In this document: positions 34,275 through 46,107 of the stretch, piece after piece
How positions within the stretch are numbered: the first letter of the stretch is position 1
Layout of the letters: every line of letters starts with the position of its first letter
Assembly (NCBI GenBank): GCA_029449235.1
Contig: JANATG010000003.1
Coordinates: 3,286,001 to 3,350,000, forward strand
DNA from: Linnemannia schmuckeri
Lineage: Eukaryota; Mortierellomycota; Mortierellomycetes; Mortierellales; Mortierellaceae
DNA: 64,000 bases
Direction: 5' to 3'
Translations under genes and position numbers: made by a program
The notes under the pieces: generated by a model
Told to the model about the DNA's origin: nothing
Databases searched by the model: none
What the model saw: only the letters and a program-made list of their open reading frames with translations

Positions 34275-35270
34275 CTAAAGGACCATGCCACCGGCATCCA
34301 TGCCGCAGATCTCTAACGACTTTTCAAGGTCAACATCCAGCTCGACCTTGATCTGGTGAAGCACCCCCTCAGGCAACAGTGCAGTCGACGGACACGAAAT
34401 GTCCAGCGTCATCGTGTGCGCAAACGGGAACTGTGTAGTATGTTGACATGTCGACTATGCAGTGTTGATTCCATCCAATTCAATGATTCAATGATTCGGT
34501 AGATGATGTTAGTTTCATAAGCAGAGTCGAAAGTTGGCACAGTGAAATATTTAAGAGGTCATATTTACCCAGTGAATGCCACGGTGATCAGAGGCGAGGA
34601 CAGTGATCTGGCCTTCAAGACTAGTCAAGGCTTTGGACGAAGTGATCGTCAACCGGTTCAAGGCCGTAGGCTTGACAAACCGAAGACCAAACGAGTCGCC
34701 AGCCTGTGGCACTTTGAAGCTGTGCCAGCATGTATACGGGTCATTATCGACCGCATGGACATATGCAAACGTCTTCCAAAATTCGGCCGTAGGGTAATCC
34801 AGCTCCAAAAACTTCGCATCCTGCTCGTCAATCGTCCGCAAATCGCCCTTGAAAACCACTTCCTTAGGGTCTGGGAAAGGATCCAAGCTCGTCATAAACA
34901 AGCACTTGTCATTGAAGCATGGCGACCTATATTGTACCAACAAGGGGCAACAATAATATAATAGAAATGCTAATGTTAATTCTTGTCAAGAAGTATGAAA
35001 CTAATTTGCGGTGTACTTCAGTTCCTATTAGAAACAATAGAGAAGTGATATACCTAGTGTGGCGATCCCTGATGTATGGTTCTTCTTCTTGCCTTGCAAA
35101 GGGGTCCTTGTTGGTCACCTCAAAGTTTGTCAACAGTATCGAGTACAGTCTATCCGCTGCATCCAACTACATACAATTAAGAGAAGTAAACAAGTGAGTG
35201 AATACTCCAGAGATGCAGGAAAGAGAGCCTGGAGGCAGTATGCAAGAGAAGAAAGCGATTTGAAATGTTC

Positions 35271-35315
<45 letters not shown>

Positions 35316-37051
35316 GCTTACCATATTCCTGAAGACGACGCCCCAGTGGTCGCTGACACGTTCAGTACCCCAGTCGTTCTTTTGGTCGAGAGGGGTGAGA
35401 TAATTGACTAATTGATATGGGTACTGGTTGGTCCAAATGGAGAAGTACATGTCGATGACCTTAAAGCGGTCCTTGGCGAGGGTTGTGTTTCCTCGTTGTT
35501 CCAGCAGACGCCTTGCCTTTTCCCTGGGCAGGTACGATCCTGTTCCCATCCATGAAAATCCTGCATGCATGTTGTAATCTATTGGAGATATGGAGTGAGT
35601 GAGTGAATAAATAAGAACTGAGGATGTGGCACGGTAATTCAGTTCCTCAGGGGGCGGCGATAGATGGATTTGGGAGAGCGTATCCAAGGAATGACCGACA
35701 TTTCTCCTTCCCCTTTTTTCTCTTTCTTTGGCTACACAACTCAAAGGCACCGATTTGACCAACAAGGCACTGTCTGTCCTATTTTTTTTTTGTTTTTGCT
35801 GACTCCTCAAGGTACGGAAGGTGTCCGACCTGACCTTCTCCCTTTGAGCCTAATTTCTTTTTTTTTTTTTTTTTTCTTCTTCTTCTTCTTCTTCTTCTTG
35901 CTGCCCCATAGTGTTGACTCGAAAAGAAAGGTGACCATTACGGCAGCCTTCCTTTTTTTTTTGCTTTGTCCTGCCTTGTGTTTAACCTCTTTCTGAGTTT
36001 TCTTTAACCTCCTTGTTTTTTTCTTATCTTATTTTTGGTATTTGTGTGCTCAGGACTCCGAACCAGTCAAGTCTTACATGCCCCAACCCAACCAGCCAGC
36101 CAATCCAGTCTATCAACCAACCAACCCACAAAGCAACCTTCCTCCTTCCCCTTCCTTTTGCCATTCACACTCCTAAACAAACAAGCAAACAAACAAACAA
36201 ACAAAGAGACAGAGAAAGAGTGAAAAAATACCTTCATTGGTGAAGGTCCATCGGCGGTGCTCCATTTGAATCAGTGGCAGGGTGTTGGTATGGATCAGGT
36301 TAGGGCTGGTCAAAAAGTTGGTGTAGAGTGCATCCATGTGGGTGTTGAGCCAGTCGTCGTCCTGAAAGTAGCAGTACTCGTACTTTGCGAGCGAGCACGA
36401 CATGTACTTTGCAAAGTCACGCAGGTTCTCAGCCGCGTTGTACACCTGCAGTTCTGGCAAGGGGCCAAAGCCAGCAGCACCTGCACTATTGGAATTGAGG
36501 TCAAAGTCTCGTTTGGAGAGTTGGATGTCCTTGTTGTTGTTCCAGATAATGATCTCCTTGATGTAGGGGTATCGGACAAGGTAACTGACAAGCATCTTGA
36601 GGGTGTCGATGCGTTTCCAGCCTAAGAGGATGGCCGTTGCTGGTAGAAGATGCTCGTTCTGGGGCAAGAGAAGCCCTTGTTCGCTAAAGTCATCGAAGCT
36701 GTAGGCGGATTTGCGGGATTCAAGGATTTGTTGGACGAAATGTTCCCGTTCTAGTTGTTGGTCTGATGGTGTAGAGTCCTTTCTATCTGCCACAGGTTCA
36801 TCGGTAGAGATAATAGGGTGGCCATTGTCGGTAGAAGAAGAGGAGAAAGGGCGGGAGAGGACAAGTAGGGAGAAGGCACAGAGGGCAAGGAGGAGGATGA
36901 ACTTGAGGGGGTTGATGCGTCTGGATATGGCGGTGGGGATGGAGGTAGAGGAGTTATTGGAGACGAGAGGTGGCCTGTTGCTGCGTGATTGACTAGAGGA
37001 GGTTGTGCCAAAGTGGAAAGGCAGGCTGTTGGCGTTGCCGTTCCTATTCAT
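34275..37051 (-). CDS. Putative Golgi type II glycosyltransferase
   Basis: Exons 37051-36232, 35578-35322, 35166-35054, 34926-34569 and 34430-34275, in phase, 567 residues. A Ser/Asn-rich cytosolic tail is followed by one signal-anchor (FILLLALCAFSLLVL, about residues 51-65), a stem, and a GT-A-like domain with ATAILLGWKRIDTLKMLV, EIIIWNNNKD and the acidic metal-binding run QDDDW (230-234). Exon 2 adds AGFSWMGTGSYLPREKA and DMYFSIWTNQ. The C-terminal part (HAVDNDPYTCWHSFKVPQAGDSFGLRF) resembles an F5/8 type C/discoidin-like beta domain. The arrangement fits a Golgi glycosyltransferase acting on secreted or wall glycans; the exact family (GT64-like or other) is uncertain. Intron 1 is long (about 650 nt) and carries T- and (TTC)n-rich DNA; intron 2 holds a 43-nt homopolymer. 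Confidence 0.75.
35272..35314. repeat. A43 tract in glycosyltransferase intron 2
   Basis: Longest homopolymer of the window. On the gene's strand it is T43, starting 7 nt after the intron's 5' splice site. Confidence 0.92.
36173..36206. repeat. (CAAA)n microsatellite
   Basis: Repeated CAAA/CAAAC units in intron 1 of the glycosyltransferase gene, 26 nt from its 5' splice site. A (TTC)n run lies at 35876-35898 in the same intron. Confidence 0.8.
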
Positions 37052-37555
37052 ATCCGGTCCCTGTCTCTCTTCTTTTCCTAGTTGTTGTTGATGTTGTCCA
37101 GATGGCTGTCAGTGAAAGGAAGAGAGGGTGATGTGTGTTTGTGTATGTGAGTATGTATATGAATCTGAAGAATGAATTGAACAAGCGGGTATGAATGTGA
37201 AGAATGTGTGTGGGTATAAGACCAAATGGAAGATGAAGGTTTGGTGACAAGAAGAGTGATAGCCACTTTAAGAAGTGAGCAGGGAGGTGTGTGTGTGTGT
37301 GTGTGTGTGTGCAAGAAGAGTAAAGTGTGTGCGTATGCAAGAAGATTAAAGAAGGAGTGTGAGTGTGAGTAAGAGCGAGAGTGAGGCGATGAGAAAGAAA
37401 GGAGGGAACAAGAACAAGTACAAGAACAAGAACAAGAACAAGGACAAGGACAAAGACAAGAACAGAAAAATTGTCAAAGAGTTCAAAGCAGGTGACTTGG
37501 TGCAGCTATAAATTATTGGTTGACTGTTTTGCGAACACGCCTGCACGCCCACCGC
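37052..37555. repeat. Intergenic gap with (GT)n and AAGAACAAG-type repeats
   Basis: 504 nt upstream of the glycosyltransferase (-) and downstream of the kelch gene (-). Contains (GT)11 at 37289-37310 and a tract of AAGAACAAG/AAGGACAAG units at 37407-37465. No gene seen. Confidence 0.6.
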
Positions 37556-39867
37556 CTACGAGATCTCCAAGTATTCAAGAGTCTCCGTAGAGTCGCGTCG
37601 ACCGTCCGCCCCGTCCTCAACCAACTCCGCCTTGTCATTGCCTTGACTATTGCTATGATTATGGCTATGACTTTGACTTGGGCCTTGACTGGCGTTCTTT
37701 CCCCGCACCGGTCCGCTCAACGACCCACTCTGAACAGGTGGTCCCGCTCGGCTCAACACAATCGAGTTCGACCTCGAATGATCATGGTCCCCAGCCTCGC
37801 TTGCCTCACACGGAATCAGATCCACCGATGCAGCATCCATCGACGGAGAGAGCGCGCCTCCTGGTGCAGAAGCAGGATAAATTCCACCACCACCAATACT
37901 ACTCGACACTGGCCCCGTAGATGAACCTGGCAATAACGGGTGGTGTGCACTCGACTGTGTCTCCACATCAAACGGAGACTGGATCGTCAGCGCCTTCGGA
38001 GATCCCGACAAAGGCCGCACAGGAATCGGAGGCACCTGGAAGGGCATCGAGTAAGGTTGTACTGGCTGGGAAAGCATCGATCCGTTCTTGCTTTGGCTCT
38101 GGTTCTGGTTCTGGTTCAACAACGGTGCACTGACAGGCTGAAGCGCAGGAGCACCATACAGCGGTGGGGCCCCCGTCGATCCTTGGTAGCTCGTGCTGTC
38201 ATCAGCAACAAATGGCGAGCGAATGGTGGTGTACTCATTCATAGGCACATTAACTTGCCCGCTGGCACTCTTCCCACTCGACGACGGTGGAGGTGGTGCG
38301 CCTCTTGGAAGCACCTGGATCCCATATTTCATGTTGCGTGTCCTTCTCCGTCTAACGATAAAGAACCCAACCATCAACGCGACCACCGCCAGGCCACCGA
38401 CGACTCCGCCAATAATGGCTCCCAGATTCGCGGACTCGTCCTTCTTTTCATTTCTGTCGCTTTCATTGGTAGGCTTGAGGCCGTCAGAATTGGTAGGGTT
38501 TACAGCAAATCGGGTCGGTGCTGTGAAATTATTGAGCCATTGTTTGGTAACGACATTAAACAGTAACGGCTTGCTGTCTGCGGGACTACTAGGATCAGTG
38601 AACCCTACAATAGATGCAGATAATTTCACAATCGTACAGGTTAAAAGACTAATAGGCATTGGATGCATGTATGTCGTCCTTCATTCACATGAATGCAGAT
38701 ATTGCGCCTAATGTTCATAAACGATGGGCATTAATGGTGTTTACCTCCCCAGATGACAAGCGTATTCTCCTGCACAGCACATGCCATTCCTGTTCGTCCT
38801 GTGGCAAAATCACCGAGTCGCGTCCATGTCTGTGTGTTGAGATCAAAGGACCAAACTTCGCTTGACATTCTCCCTGAAGCTGTAGTAGTGCCTCCAACGA
38901 CGTACCAAATCGATCCGTTGGCGTCTATTAAGAAAATATCACATATACTCGTTTCTGTGAGCATTATCCATCCCTTTTTTTTTTTTTTTTTTTTGTCTAC
39001 AGAGGAAATTTGCTTTCCTAGAATAAGCATTGGTGATATGCGTCGGAAAAACTTACTTGTAACAAAACAGTGGCCTGTCCTCTTGCTGGGAACAACATCT
39101 CCTTTGGGCGGGAGGAGTGCAGACTTTGTTTCGTTTTGCTTTACTACACCGATTTGCAAATTAGAGCTGCTGTCGTCTGGATCGTAAGTCATGAGAAGGC
39201 CTTTGTTAACGGTGGACCAGGAAACCGCCGATGGTAGAAAACCGACTGAGAACGATGTCGTGGAGTTGTCGCTCAACAATGGAGAAGTCGATGGAGTCCA
39301 AAGATGAAATTTGTTGCCGCTTTTGTCAAAGAGGTAAACTGTTTTGTAAGAAGGATCAGGGTTGGTAGCAACGAATAGCCCTGAAGAGTTGACAAAGGTG
39401 TTCGTTTGAAATTGTAAGCTCCATGCTGTCTCCTGTGCGTCAAGCGCATTGTTGACAAAGATCTGGAAATGTTGACCGTTTGTAGTTGCTGCAAGGAACT
39501 TATTGTCCGGGAAAAGACCACCGGCTAGAGCTCTCACTTCCTTTGGATGTGTGCGGAGCGTCCATTCTGGACGGTCTGCTGACCAAGATACGCCCAAATC
39601 CAACGTGAAGAACTGAGACACGTAGTTGTCGTTCGCCTGTCCTCCTAGAATAAACAGATACTGGCCGTCAAATGCGTAAGCCATTCCTCCGACAGGATCT
39701 GGGGATGTGCGAGGCTGTCCTGTAGAGGGAGGTACGGCTGGTGGCGTAATAGTTGCCGTCGGCTGTGGCTGTCTGACTGGATTCGAGGATGGCTGTTGAC
39801 CGAAAGCTCTCTGGATATGAGCGCCGGTCAGGGCTAGGACCACAACGGTTCTCAGAATGAGGCGCAT
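37556..39867 (-). CDS. Kelch-like single-pass membrane protein
   Basis: Exons 39867-39057, 38924-38745 and 38604-37556, in phase, 679 residues. ATG 39867 begins a signal peptide (LRTVVVLALTGAHIQRAFGQ). The ectodomain has kelch-type beta-propeller blades (GGMAYAFDGQYLFILGGQ; GSIWYVVGGTTTASGRMSSEVWSFD; WTRLGDFATGRTGMACAVQENTLVIWGG), degenerate in the middle. One membrane helix (IIGGVVGGLAVVALMVGFFIV, about residues 392-413) is followed by RRRRTR, which fixes type I topology. A long Pro/Ser/Gln-rich cytosolic tail of about 260 residues follows. This layout is common in early-diverging fungi; a surface sensor or adhesion role is possible but unproven. Confidence 0.82.
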
Positions 39868-40268
39868 TGAGTGTTTATGCGTATGGGTCGACAGGAAGAT
39901 ATGATATGAAAGGAGCGAGTATATAGAGGGTAGATGGGGTAGGAGTGAGGGTGACCGTTGGGGGCGGTTGGGGATGAGAGGAATAGGTTGACAATAAGAG
40001 TTGTAACAAGTAAAAGGAAGAGCCGGTAGGAGGTGCGGGTAGGGACTAGGTTCTCCACTCTTTGATATGTGCGTGTGTGTGTGGGTGTAGTGTAATATGA
40101 ACGCGTTTCCCGTTTTAGGAGAGGAAAAGGCAGGTAGGTAGAGTTGATGGGAATGAGAAAAAAGGGTTGTGAATGAGAATGGGAAGGAAAAGAAGGAAGA
40201 AAAGAGCGGTTGAAAGTGAAAGGGTAAAAGGGAAGACTGAAGAGGGAAGACTGAAGAGGAACGAAGAG

Positions 40269-40301
<33 letters not shown>

Positions 40302-42323
40302 AGGGACGAGAAGGGCGGTTTTTTACCCTTTGGACAAGGGCGAAGGAGGGAGGGTAGGTAGGAAGGAGGAAGGGACGGATGATCGAAGGAGAGGGAGGGT
40401 CGAACAAAGGGAGGAGATTAGAGAGGGTCAGTGTGTTAGTGATTGAGTTGACATGCAAAACCAGCACAGAGAAGGGTCGACAGGGCTGGTGTCCAGAGCG
40501 AGCATGGCCATACGCCGTGCTTCTTTCTTTCTTTGACTCCGTCTGCCGTCCAATTGGTCTGCTTCTACTCTAGTCAACCAGCCAGCTAGAGTATCTCGAT
40601 CCTTCTTTTTCAATGTTATTTGCACCGCCTTTTTTTCTTCGTTGCTGTCTCTTTGGGCGCTTTTTTTACTTTCTTTTCTCTGAGCCATGTCAATCACCTT
40701 TGATTCACCCTGTTGTATTCGCGTTGACTATCATCACCGCTAACATGAACACCACCGCTCATCATCACCTTTGCCAACAAAGACATACAACAACATCAAC
40801 TCTCCATTCTTCAGACGATATCCTCGCCCTCTTCACCCCGTTTGTTGTAAATGATTACAGTTCTGACCCTCATGGCGCAGACGCAAAAAAGCAAACAAGC
40901 AAACAAGCAACAAGCAAATAAGGTGCAGCTAGAGCGGACCATGTACTTCTTTTTTTGTTTGTTGATGTCAACAGACAGCAAGCGGAAGATGTTTTTAGAT
41001 CGTGCACAGCCCTATGAAAAATAGAGTCACGAGTGAGCGGAAAAGGGGAGCCGGGAAGAAGTAGGGCTTTTGAAACTGAATTTTTAATGGTTCCCCCGAA
41101 TTCCCTCCAAAAGACAACGGTGCCAGCGGTGGCCTGTCAGTTGAGATAGCAAGGAGGGAACCATAGAAAAACTAATCATTAGCTTTGCAATTTAAAAAGG
41201 CGCGCCGCAATTTCCATGTGCAGCAGTTTATCTAGGCCGAGCCCAGCTCTTGCCAGTGTGCTGAAATGTCTTGAAGAGAAGAAAGGAGTCGAGTCGACAT
41301 CTTGACCTTGGTAAATTGACAAGCAAAAAACATTTTTATGTGAAATTCTCAGTCCGCGGGAGATGAGAGATGAAAAGAAGCCAGCGATATCAAGGTTGCC
41401 TGTTTGTGCTTTGGTAGTAAGCAAGGCAACCAGCGCTTCTCATCAAAAGACCTAGCGATTGCCTTATGGGTGATAGGTGACATCCTGTAATATTTAGTGA
41501 GCAAGGCGTACCCAATCGAGGTTTATCAGTAATTTTTTTTGGTGGCAAAAGGTAATTCTTCACTGGCACTGACAACAGAAAACATGCAAACGAGTATCCC
41601 GTGTTGTCAGCAATGCACAAAAGAGGAAACAAGATGGCTTCTCTCTTCCGCAGGAATTGCGATGCTTAGTCATACAATGACGCAATCATTTTTTTTTTTG
41701 ACTCCTTCGGGGAAGCAGAGAACAAAAGAAGCGGCGGGCAAAAATTGGACTCCCCAAATGGGTGAATCCGGCAGAGCGCAGTCCTCCTTGATTGTTGATC
41801 CCCACCATAGAGGAAGAAGGTTGTGGAGAAAGGACGAGGAGAAGGAAGAGGACGGACCACTCCTTCTCTACGTCCTGTATGTGCTCAAAAGAGAACACAA
41901 TATGGAGAGAGGGTTTTTTTTGTGGCGACTGACTCGGTGGAGTAAAGTAAAACGGATGAAGGTGCTCCAACACTATTTACTCACGGGAAAGGCAGGGTGG
42001 GAAGCTGACATCCCAACGGGCAATCGTTGCTAGGAAATCCATAAAACGCATAAAAGGGAGGCAGCTCTGGATCCTGGATCTACATAACTTGTACTTCACT
42101 TATTTTATTTCCCATCCCCAGCATAATTTATCGATCCTTTTCGAATTTCTTTTTTTTTTGTAGCGATTTAATTTCATACTCCACCCGCATCAAATCGTAT
42201 CACCCACCTTATCTCTTCCCTTTATTTTTTTTCCTTAACTCTCTCCCTGCACTCTTTTTCTTCTTTTTCTTCTTCTCTACACCCACCACCACTCTCCCCT
42301 CCCCTACCCACACATATACAATC
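39868..42323. other. 2.5-kb intergenic region
   Basis: Divergent spacer between the kelch gene (-) and the DLD gene (+). Contains a purine-rich leader of the kelch gene, A29 at 40271-40299 and CT-rich DNA before DLD. Short frames (for example 40613-40921 and 41539-42033) lack leaders, homology or convincing starts. I see no supported gene. Confidence 0.5.
39920..39925 (-). promoter_or_regulatory. TATA box of the kelch gene
   Basis: TATATA on the minus strand, 53 nt before the ATG at 39867. Confidence 0.4.
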
Positions 42324-44838
42324 ATGCTTCGCCTGGCCTCCACCAAGACTCCCCTCGCACAGGTACCCTCTCTTTCCTTCCGATTTTATTTTTATTCGCA
42401 CTCTCCTCTCGCCCTCGTATGCTGATCTCTCACTCACTCGTGCCTCTTCGTTCCGGAATTGATACAAAATAGATCGCCACTCGCCATGTGCCCACTCTCC
42501 GCGCCCCTGCCTTCACCTCCATGCCCAGACTCTACTCTACTGCCACTGGTAAGTGAAGCGCTTTCATGGAACCAGGAACCGGGAACGAGGAACCAGCAAC
42601 ACACAAAAGAAACAACAAAAGCATCAAATAATAATAGTAATAATAACAATAATAAGGAATGAGCGCGTCCATCCAGTCGCTTTTGTTGGGGTGTGACGGG
42701 AGTGACGGGTCACCGTGAGAAATAATATTGCCAAACCGCTCAAAACTCAAATCCACGCATCTAATACTAGACCTCATCTTGTTTTTAATAACTATCTGAA
42801 CTACAGAGGAGTTGGACTTGGTCGTCATCGGAGGAGGTCCCGGAGGATACGTCGCTGCCATCAAGGCTGCTCAGCTCGGTCTCAAGGTAACGAAAGGATG
42901 GACGCTCCATAATAGGGTCATGACTATTCATAGCTTCTTCTTGTGTTTGTCTGATCTGGCTATGGTTATTAACTAGATCGCGTTAGCGGCAGCAAATAAC
43001 TGCACGAACGAACGTCATTATTAATGGAAAGAGACACTCACCATATTTACTGTACATGTATTGTATAGACTGCCTGTGTTGAGAAGCGCGGCGCCCTCGG
43101 CGGTACTTGCTTGAACGTCGGATGCATTCCCTCCAAGGCCATGTTGAACAACTCTCACATCTACCACCAGACCCAGCATGACCTCAAGGCCCGCGGTATC
43201 GATGGCAAGTTTATACTTCACCAACTCTATTCTCGGCTGAGGATCGTTGACACAAACGGAGTTTGCGACTTCTCACAGGAGCTTTTAAGAGCTGCCCCGG
43301 GTCAATTGAGTGTTCTTTTTCTTGATCACCCATATGGAAGAGAACTAACCGTTTCAAATTTCTAATGTTTTCTAATCGACATATATAGTTGGTAGCGTTG
43401 CATTGAACCTCCCCGTCATGTTGAAGGCAAAGACTACCGCCGTCACTGGTTTGACCAAGGGTATCGAGGGTTTGTTCAAGAAGAACAAGGTCGCCTACCA
43501 CAAGGGAGCTGGAAAGTTCTTGAACGCCAATGAGATCGAAGTCACCGGCAACGATGGCACCGTCTCGACCTTGAAGGCCAAGAACATCTTGATCGCCACT
43601 GGATCCGTTCCTTCGGGCTTCCCTGGAATTGAGATTGACGAGAAGAAGATTGTCACCTCGACCGGTGCTTTGGACCTCCAGGAGGTTCCCAAGAAGATGG
43701 TCGTCATTGGTGCTGGTGTCATTGGTCTCGAGTTGGGATCTGTCTGGCAGCGTCTCGGTGCTGAGGTTACCGTTGTTGAGTACCTCGGCGCCATTGGTGC
43801 CGGCATGGACAGCGACATGGCGTAAGTGTGCAACGACAGTCAACGACAGTCATCAACAATCAACGACAGTTAACGACAGTCAACGACAATGTGTTTGATA
43901 TCTTATCGAAACAATCCCCGACGACACGCACACCATCGGTTACTCATACGAATTCTCTGCCATGTCTAATGTCTATTTGTAGTAAGGCTTTCCACCGCAC
44001 TCTCTCCAAGCAGGGCTTCAAGTTCAAGCTGAGCACCAAGGTTATTGGAACCGAGCAGCTTGCTGATGGTCGTGTCGGTGTCAAGGTCGAGGCCGCCAAG
44101 GGTGGCAACGCTGAGACTGTAAGTCTACTTCTATCGTTTTGTAATAATGCTCAGTGCTATAGCACTATGTACAATGTTTAAACTAACTATCAACCACCAC
44201 CCCTCTCGTATGTAAATTAGTTAGAGGCTGATGTTGTCTTGGTTTCGATCGGTCGCAAGCCCTACACCGAGGGCCTCGGACTCGAGAACGTCGGCATCCA
44301 GGTCGATGAGCGTGGCCGTATCCCTATTGACTCGGAATTCCGTACCTCTGTCCCCAACATTCGCTGTATCGGAGATGTCACCTACGGAGCCATGTTGGCC
44401 CACAAGGCTGAGGAGGAGGGTATTGCCGCTGTGGAGTACATGAACGGAGGCCACGGCCACGTCAACTATGACGTTATCCCCTCGGTCATCTACACTCACC
44501 CCGAGGTCGCCTGGTGCGGAAAGTCCGAGGATGAGGTCAAGAAGTCTGGTGTCGCCTATAACGTCGGTACCTTCCCCTTTGCCGCTAACTCCCGTGCCCG
44601 CACCAACGCTGATGCTGAGGGTATGGTCAAGATGATCTCTGACAAGGAGACCGACCGCATTCTCGGAATCCACATCATGGGTCCCAACGCCGGAGAGATG
44701 ATTGCTGAGGGTGTCTTGGCCATGGAGTATGGCGCTTCATCCGAGGACATTGCTCGCACTTGCCACGCCCACCCTACCCTGTCTGAGGCTTTCAAGGAGG
44801 CTGCTATGGCCACCCATGGCAAGCCTATCCACTTTTAA
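42324..44838 (+). CDS. LPD1: Dihydrolipoamide dehydrogenase (E3), mitochondrial
   Basis: FAD flavoprotein that reoxidises dihydrolipoamide in the pyruvate, 2-oxoglutarate and branched-chain dehydrogenases and the glycine cleavage system. Exons 42324-42362, 42473-42548, 42807-42886, 43069-43204, 43389-43821, 43983-44118 and 44221-44838, 505 residues, the usual size. A mitochondrial presequence (Arg/Ser/Thr-rich, no acids, about 37 residues) precedes the FAD-binding VVIGGGPGGYVAA. The redox disulfide is GGTCLNVGCIPSK, the NAD-binding motif VVIGAGVIGLELG, and the C-terminal catalytic His-Glu is in CHAHPTLSEAF. Intron 4 (43205-43388) begins with GC (GCAAGT): only this junction gives RGIDVGSVALNLP, the conserved family sequence. 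Confidence 0.96.
43833..43890. repeat. 10-bp minisatellite CAACGACAGT in DLD intron 5
   Basis: Five to six imperfect units of CAACGACAGT directly after the 5' splice site of intron 5 (43822-43982). Confidence 0.85.
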
Positions 44839-45314
44839 ATTTCCACTTGTTTTGCCTTTCGTTTTCTTTCCTTATTTTCACTACTGCCACCAACACTTCA
44901 ACTACGCATAGATAACCCACATTAAATTTCGAGTTGCTTTTCTCACTCCTTTTGTCTTGATTATTTCTATTTTTTATTTTTTATTTTTCTATTTGAGGGT
45001 ATCTGCATGATTGTCGCTATGTCCCCGCAACGTTGGATGCGTTAAGATTAGAATATGAAACGATGCTCGAGAAAGAACACCACAAAGAGAAAAAAAAAAA
45101 AAAAGGAGAGCATAAAAAGATGCATTACGAAATCTGAAAGCGCAAGGCATGACACACATTCCAGCCCATCCCAGTGCGACGACAACTTTTACCCTGCGTA
45201 CCGTTTTCGTCGCGATCTATCTTGTATTTCATGGTCGCTTACAAGTGAGACAAACGAGTCTAGCAATAAGCGAGTCTTGGAAAAGTAGGACGAGAGATCC
45301 AACTGACCCTCTGG

Positions 45315-45346
<32 letters not shown>

Positions 45347-45898
45347 TATTTAAGAACCAAGAAGAGGCATGCGCAACTTTCATCACCCTGTCGACACCCT
45401 TTCTTCTTTCTTTTTCACCATCTCCCTCCCTCCTCGACCCTAAGTTTGATCCAACATCCTTCCAGTTCACTAGCATTTTCTCCTTGCTTTCCTTTTCCCC
45501 GTCACTCATCGCAACAACAACCAAGAGCAACCAACCGCACTGACCTCCGTTAATCTTACTAAATTAAGGTAGGCGGGATATGGACGACATAAATGCATAA
45601 CCCTGCATATGTCATTTTTTTTTGGAGGGAAAAGGATATTGAAGTGGACCGACTGGAACCCAGCCAACCACCAGCGTAGACACCCAAAAACCCGTCATGC
45701 TTTAGCAGGATCATCACGGCTTAATTCATTCATTATGATGTCGACAGCTGCTTGTTGTCGCTGTCGCGAAAAAGTGCGAAAAGCGACCCAGAAAAGAGCT
45801 AAAAAAGAGTAGCAACAGAGAGAGACGGAGACCGAATGCAATTGACGGTAGCAGCGGTAAATCTGCCGTCTTCATGTCGAGTCGACCCTATGTGCCCG

Positions 45899-45906
45899 TA
45901 TAAATA
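45899..45906 (+). promoter_or_regulatory. TATA box of the HAM1-like gene
   Basis: TATAAATA about 209 nt before the ATG at 46108, followed by an A/C-rich leader. Confidence 0.6.
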
Positions 45907-46009
45907 AGTCGCAATGAGCCCAAAGAAAATCCCACACTCATTCTCACAAACTGATCATCTTTTACGCTTTCTACACATTTAGCACAACAACCACTCCCTA
46001 ATCCCAACT

Positions 46010-46065
46010 TCTACTCAACCTCTACTTAACCTCTATCCAACCTCTATTCAACCTCTATTCGCCTC
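46010..46065. repeat. CCTCTAYYCAA minisatellite in the HAM1-like leader
   Basis: Four to five imperfect 11-nt units (CTCAACCTCTAC, CTATCCAACCTCTATTCAA and variants) about 50-100 nt before the ATG, within the expected 5' UTR. Confidence 0.75.
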
Positions 46066-46107
46066 TCACCCATCTTCGCCAGTCAACCTCACCTCCCTAT
46101 TGAAGAA

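Larger units (their letters stand above)
44839..46107. other. 1.27-kb intergenic region
   Basis: Between DLD and the HAM1-like gene. Holds A30 at 45315-45344 and a CT-rich stretch 45380-45460. Frames such as 45609-45812 have no support. The last 210 nt form the HAM1-like promoter and leader. Confidence 0.5.

Noticed and set aside
41539..42033. 164-codon frame in the DLD upstream region
   Set aside because: Starts at TTG, has no leader or recognisable domain, and spans purine-rich promoter DNA.
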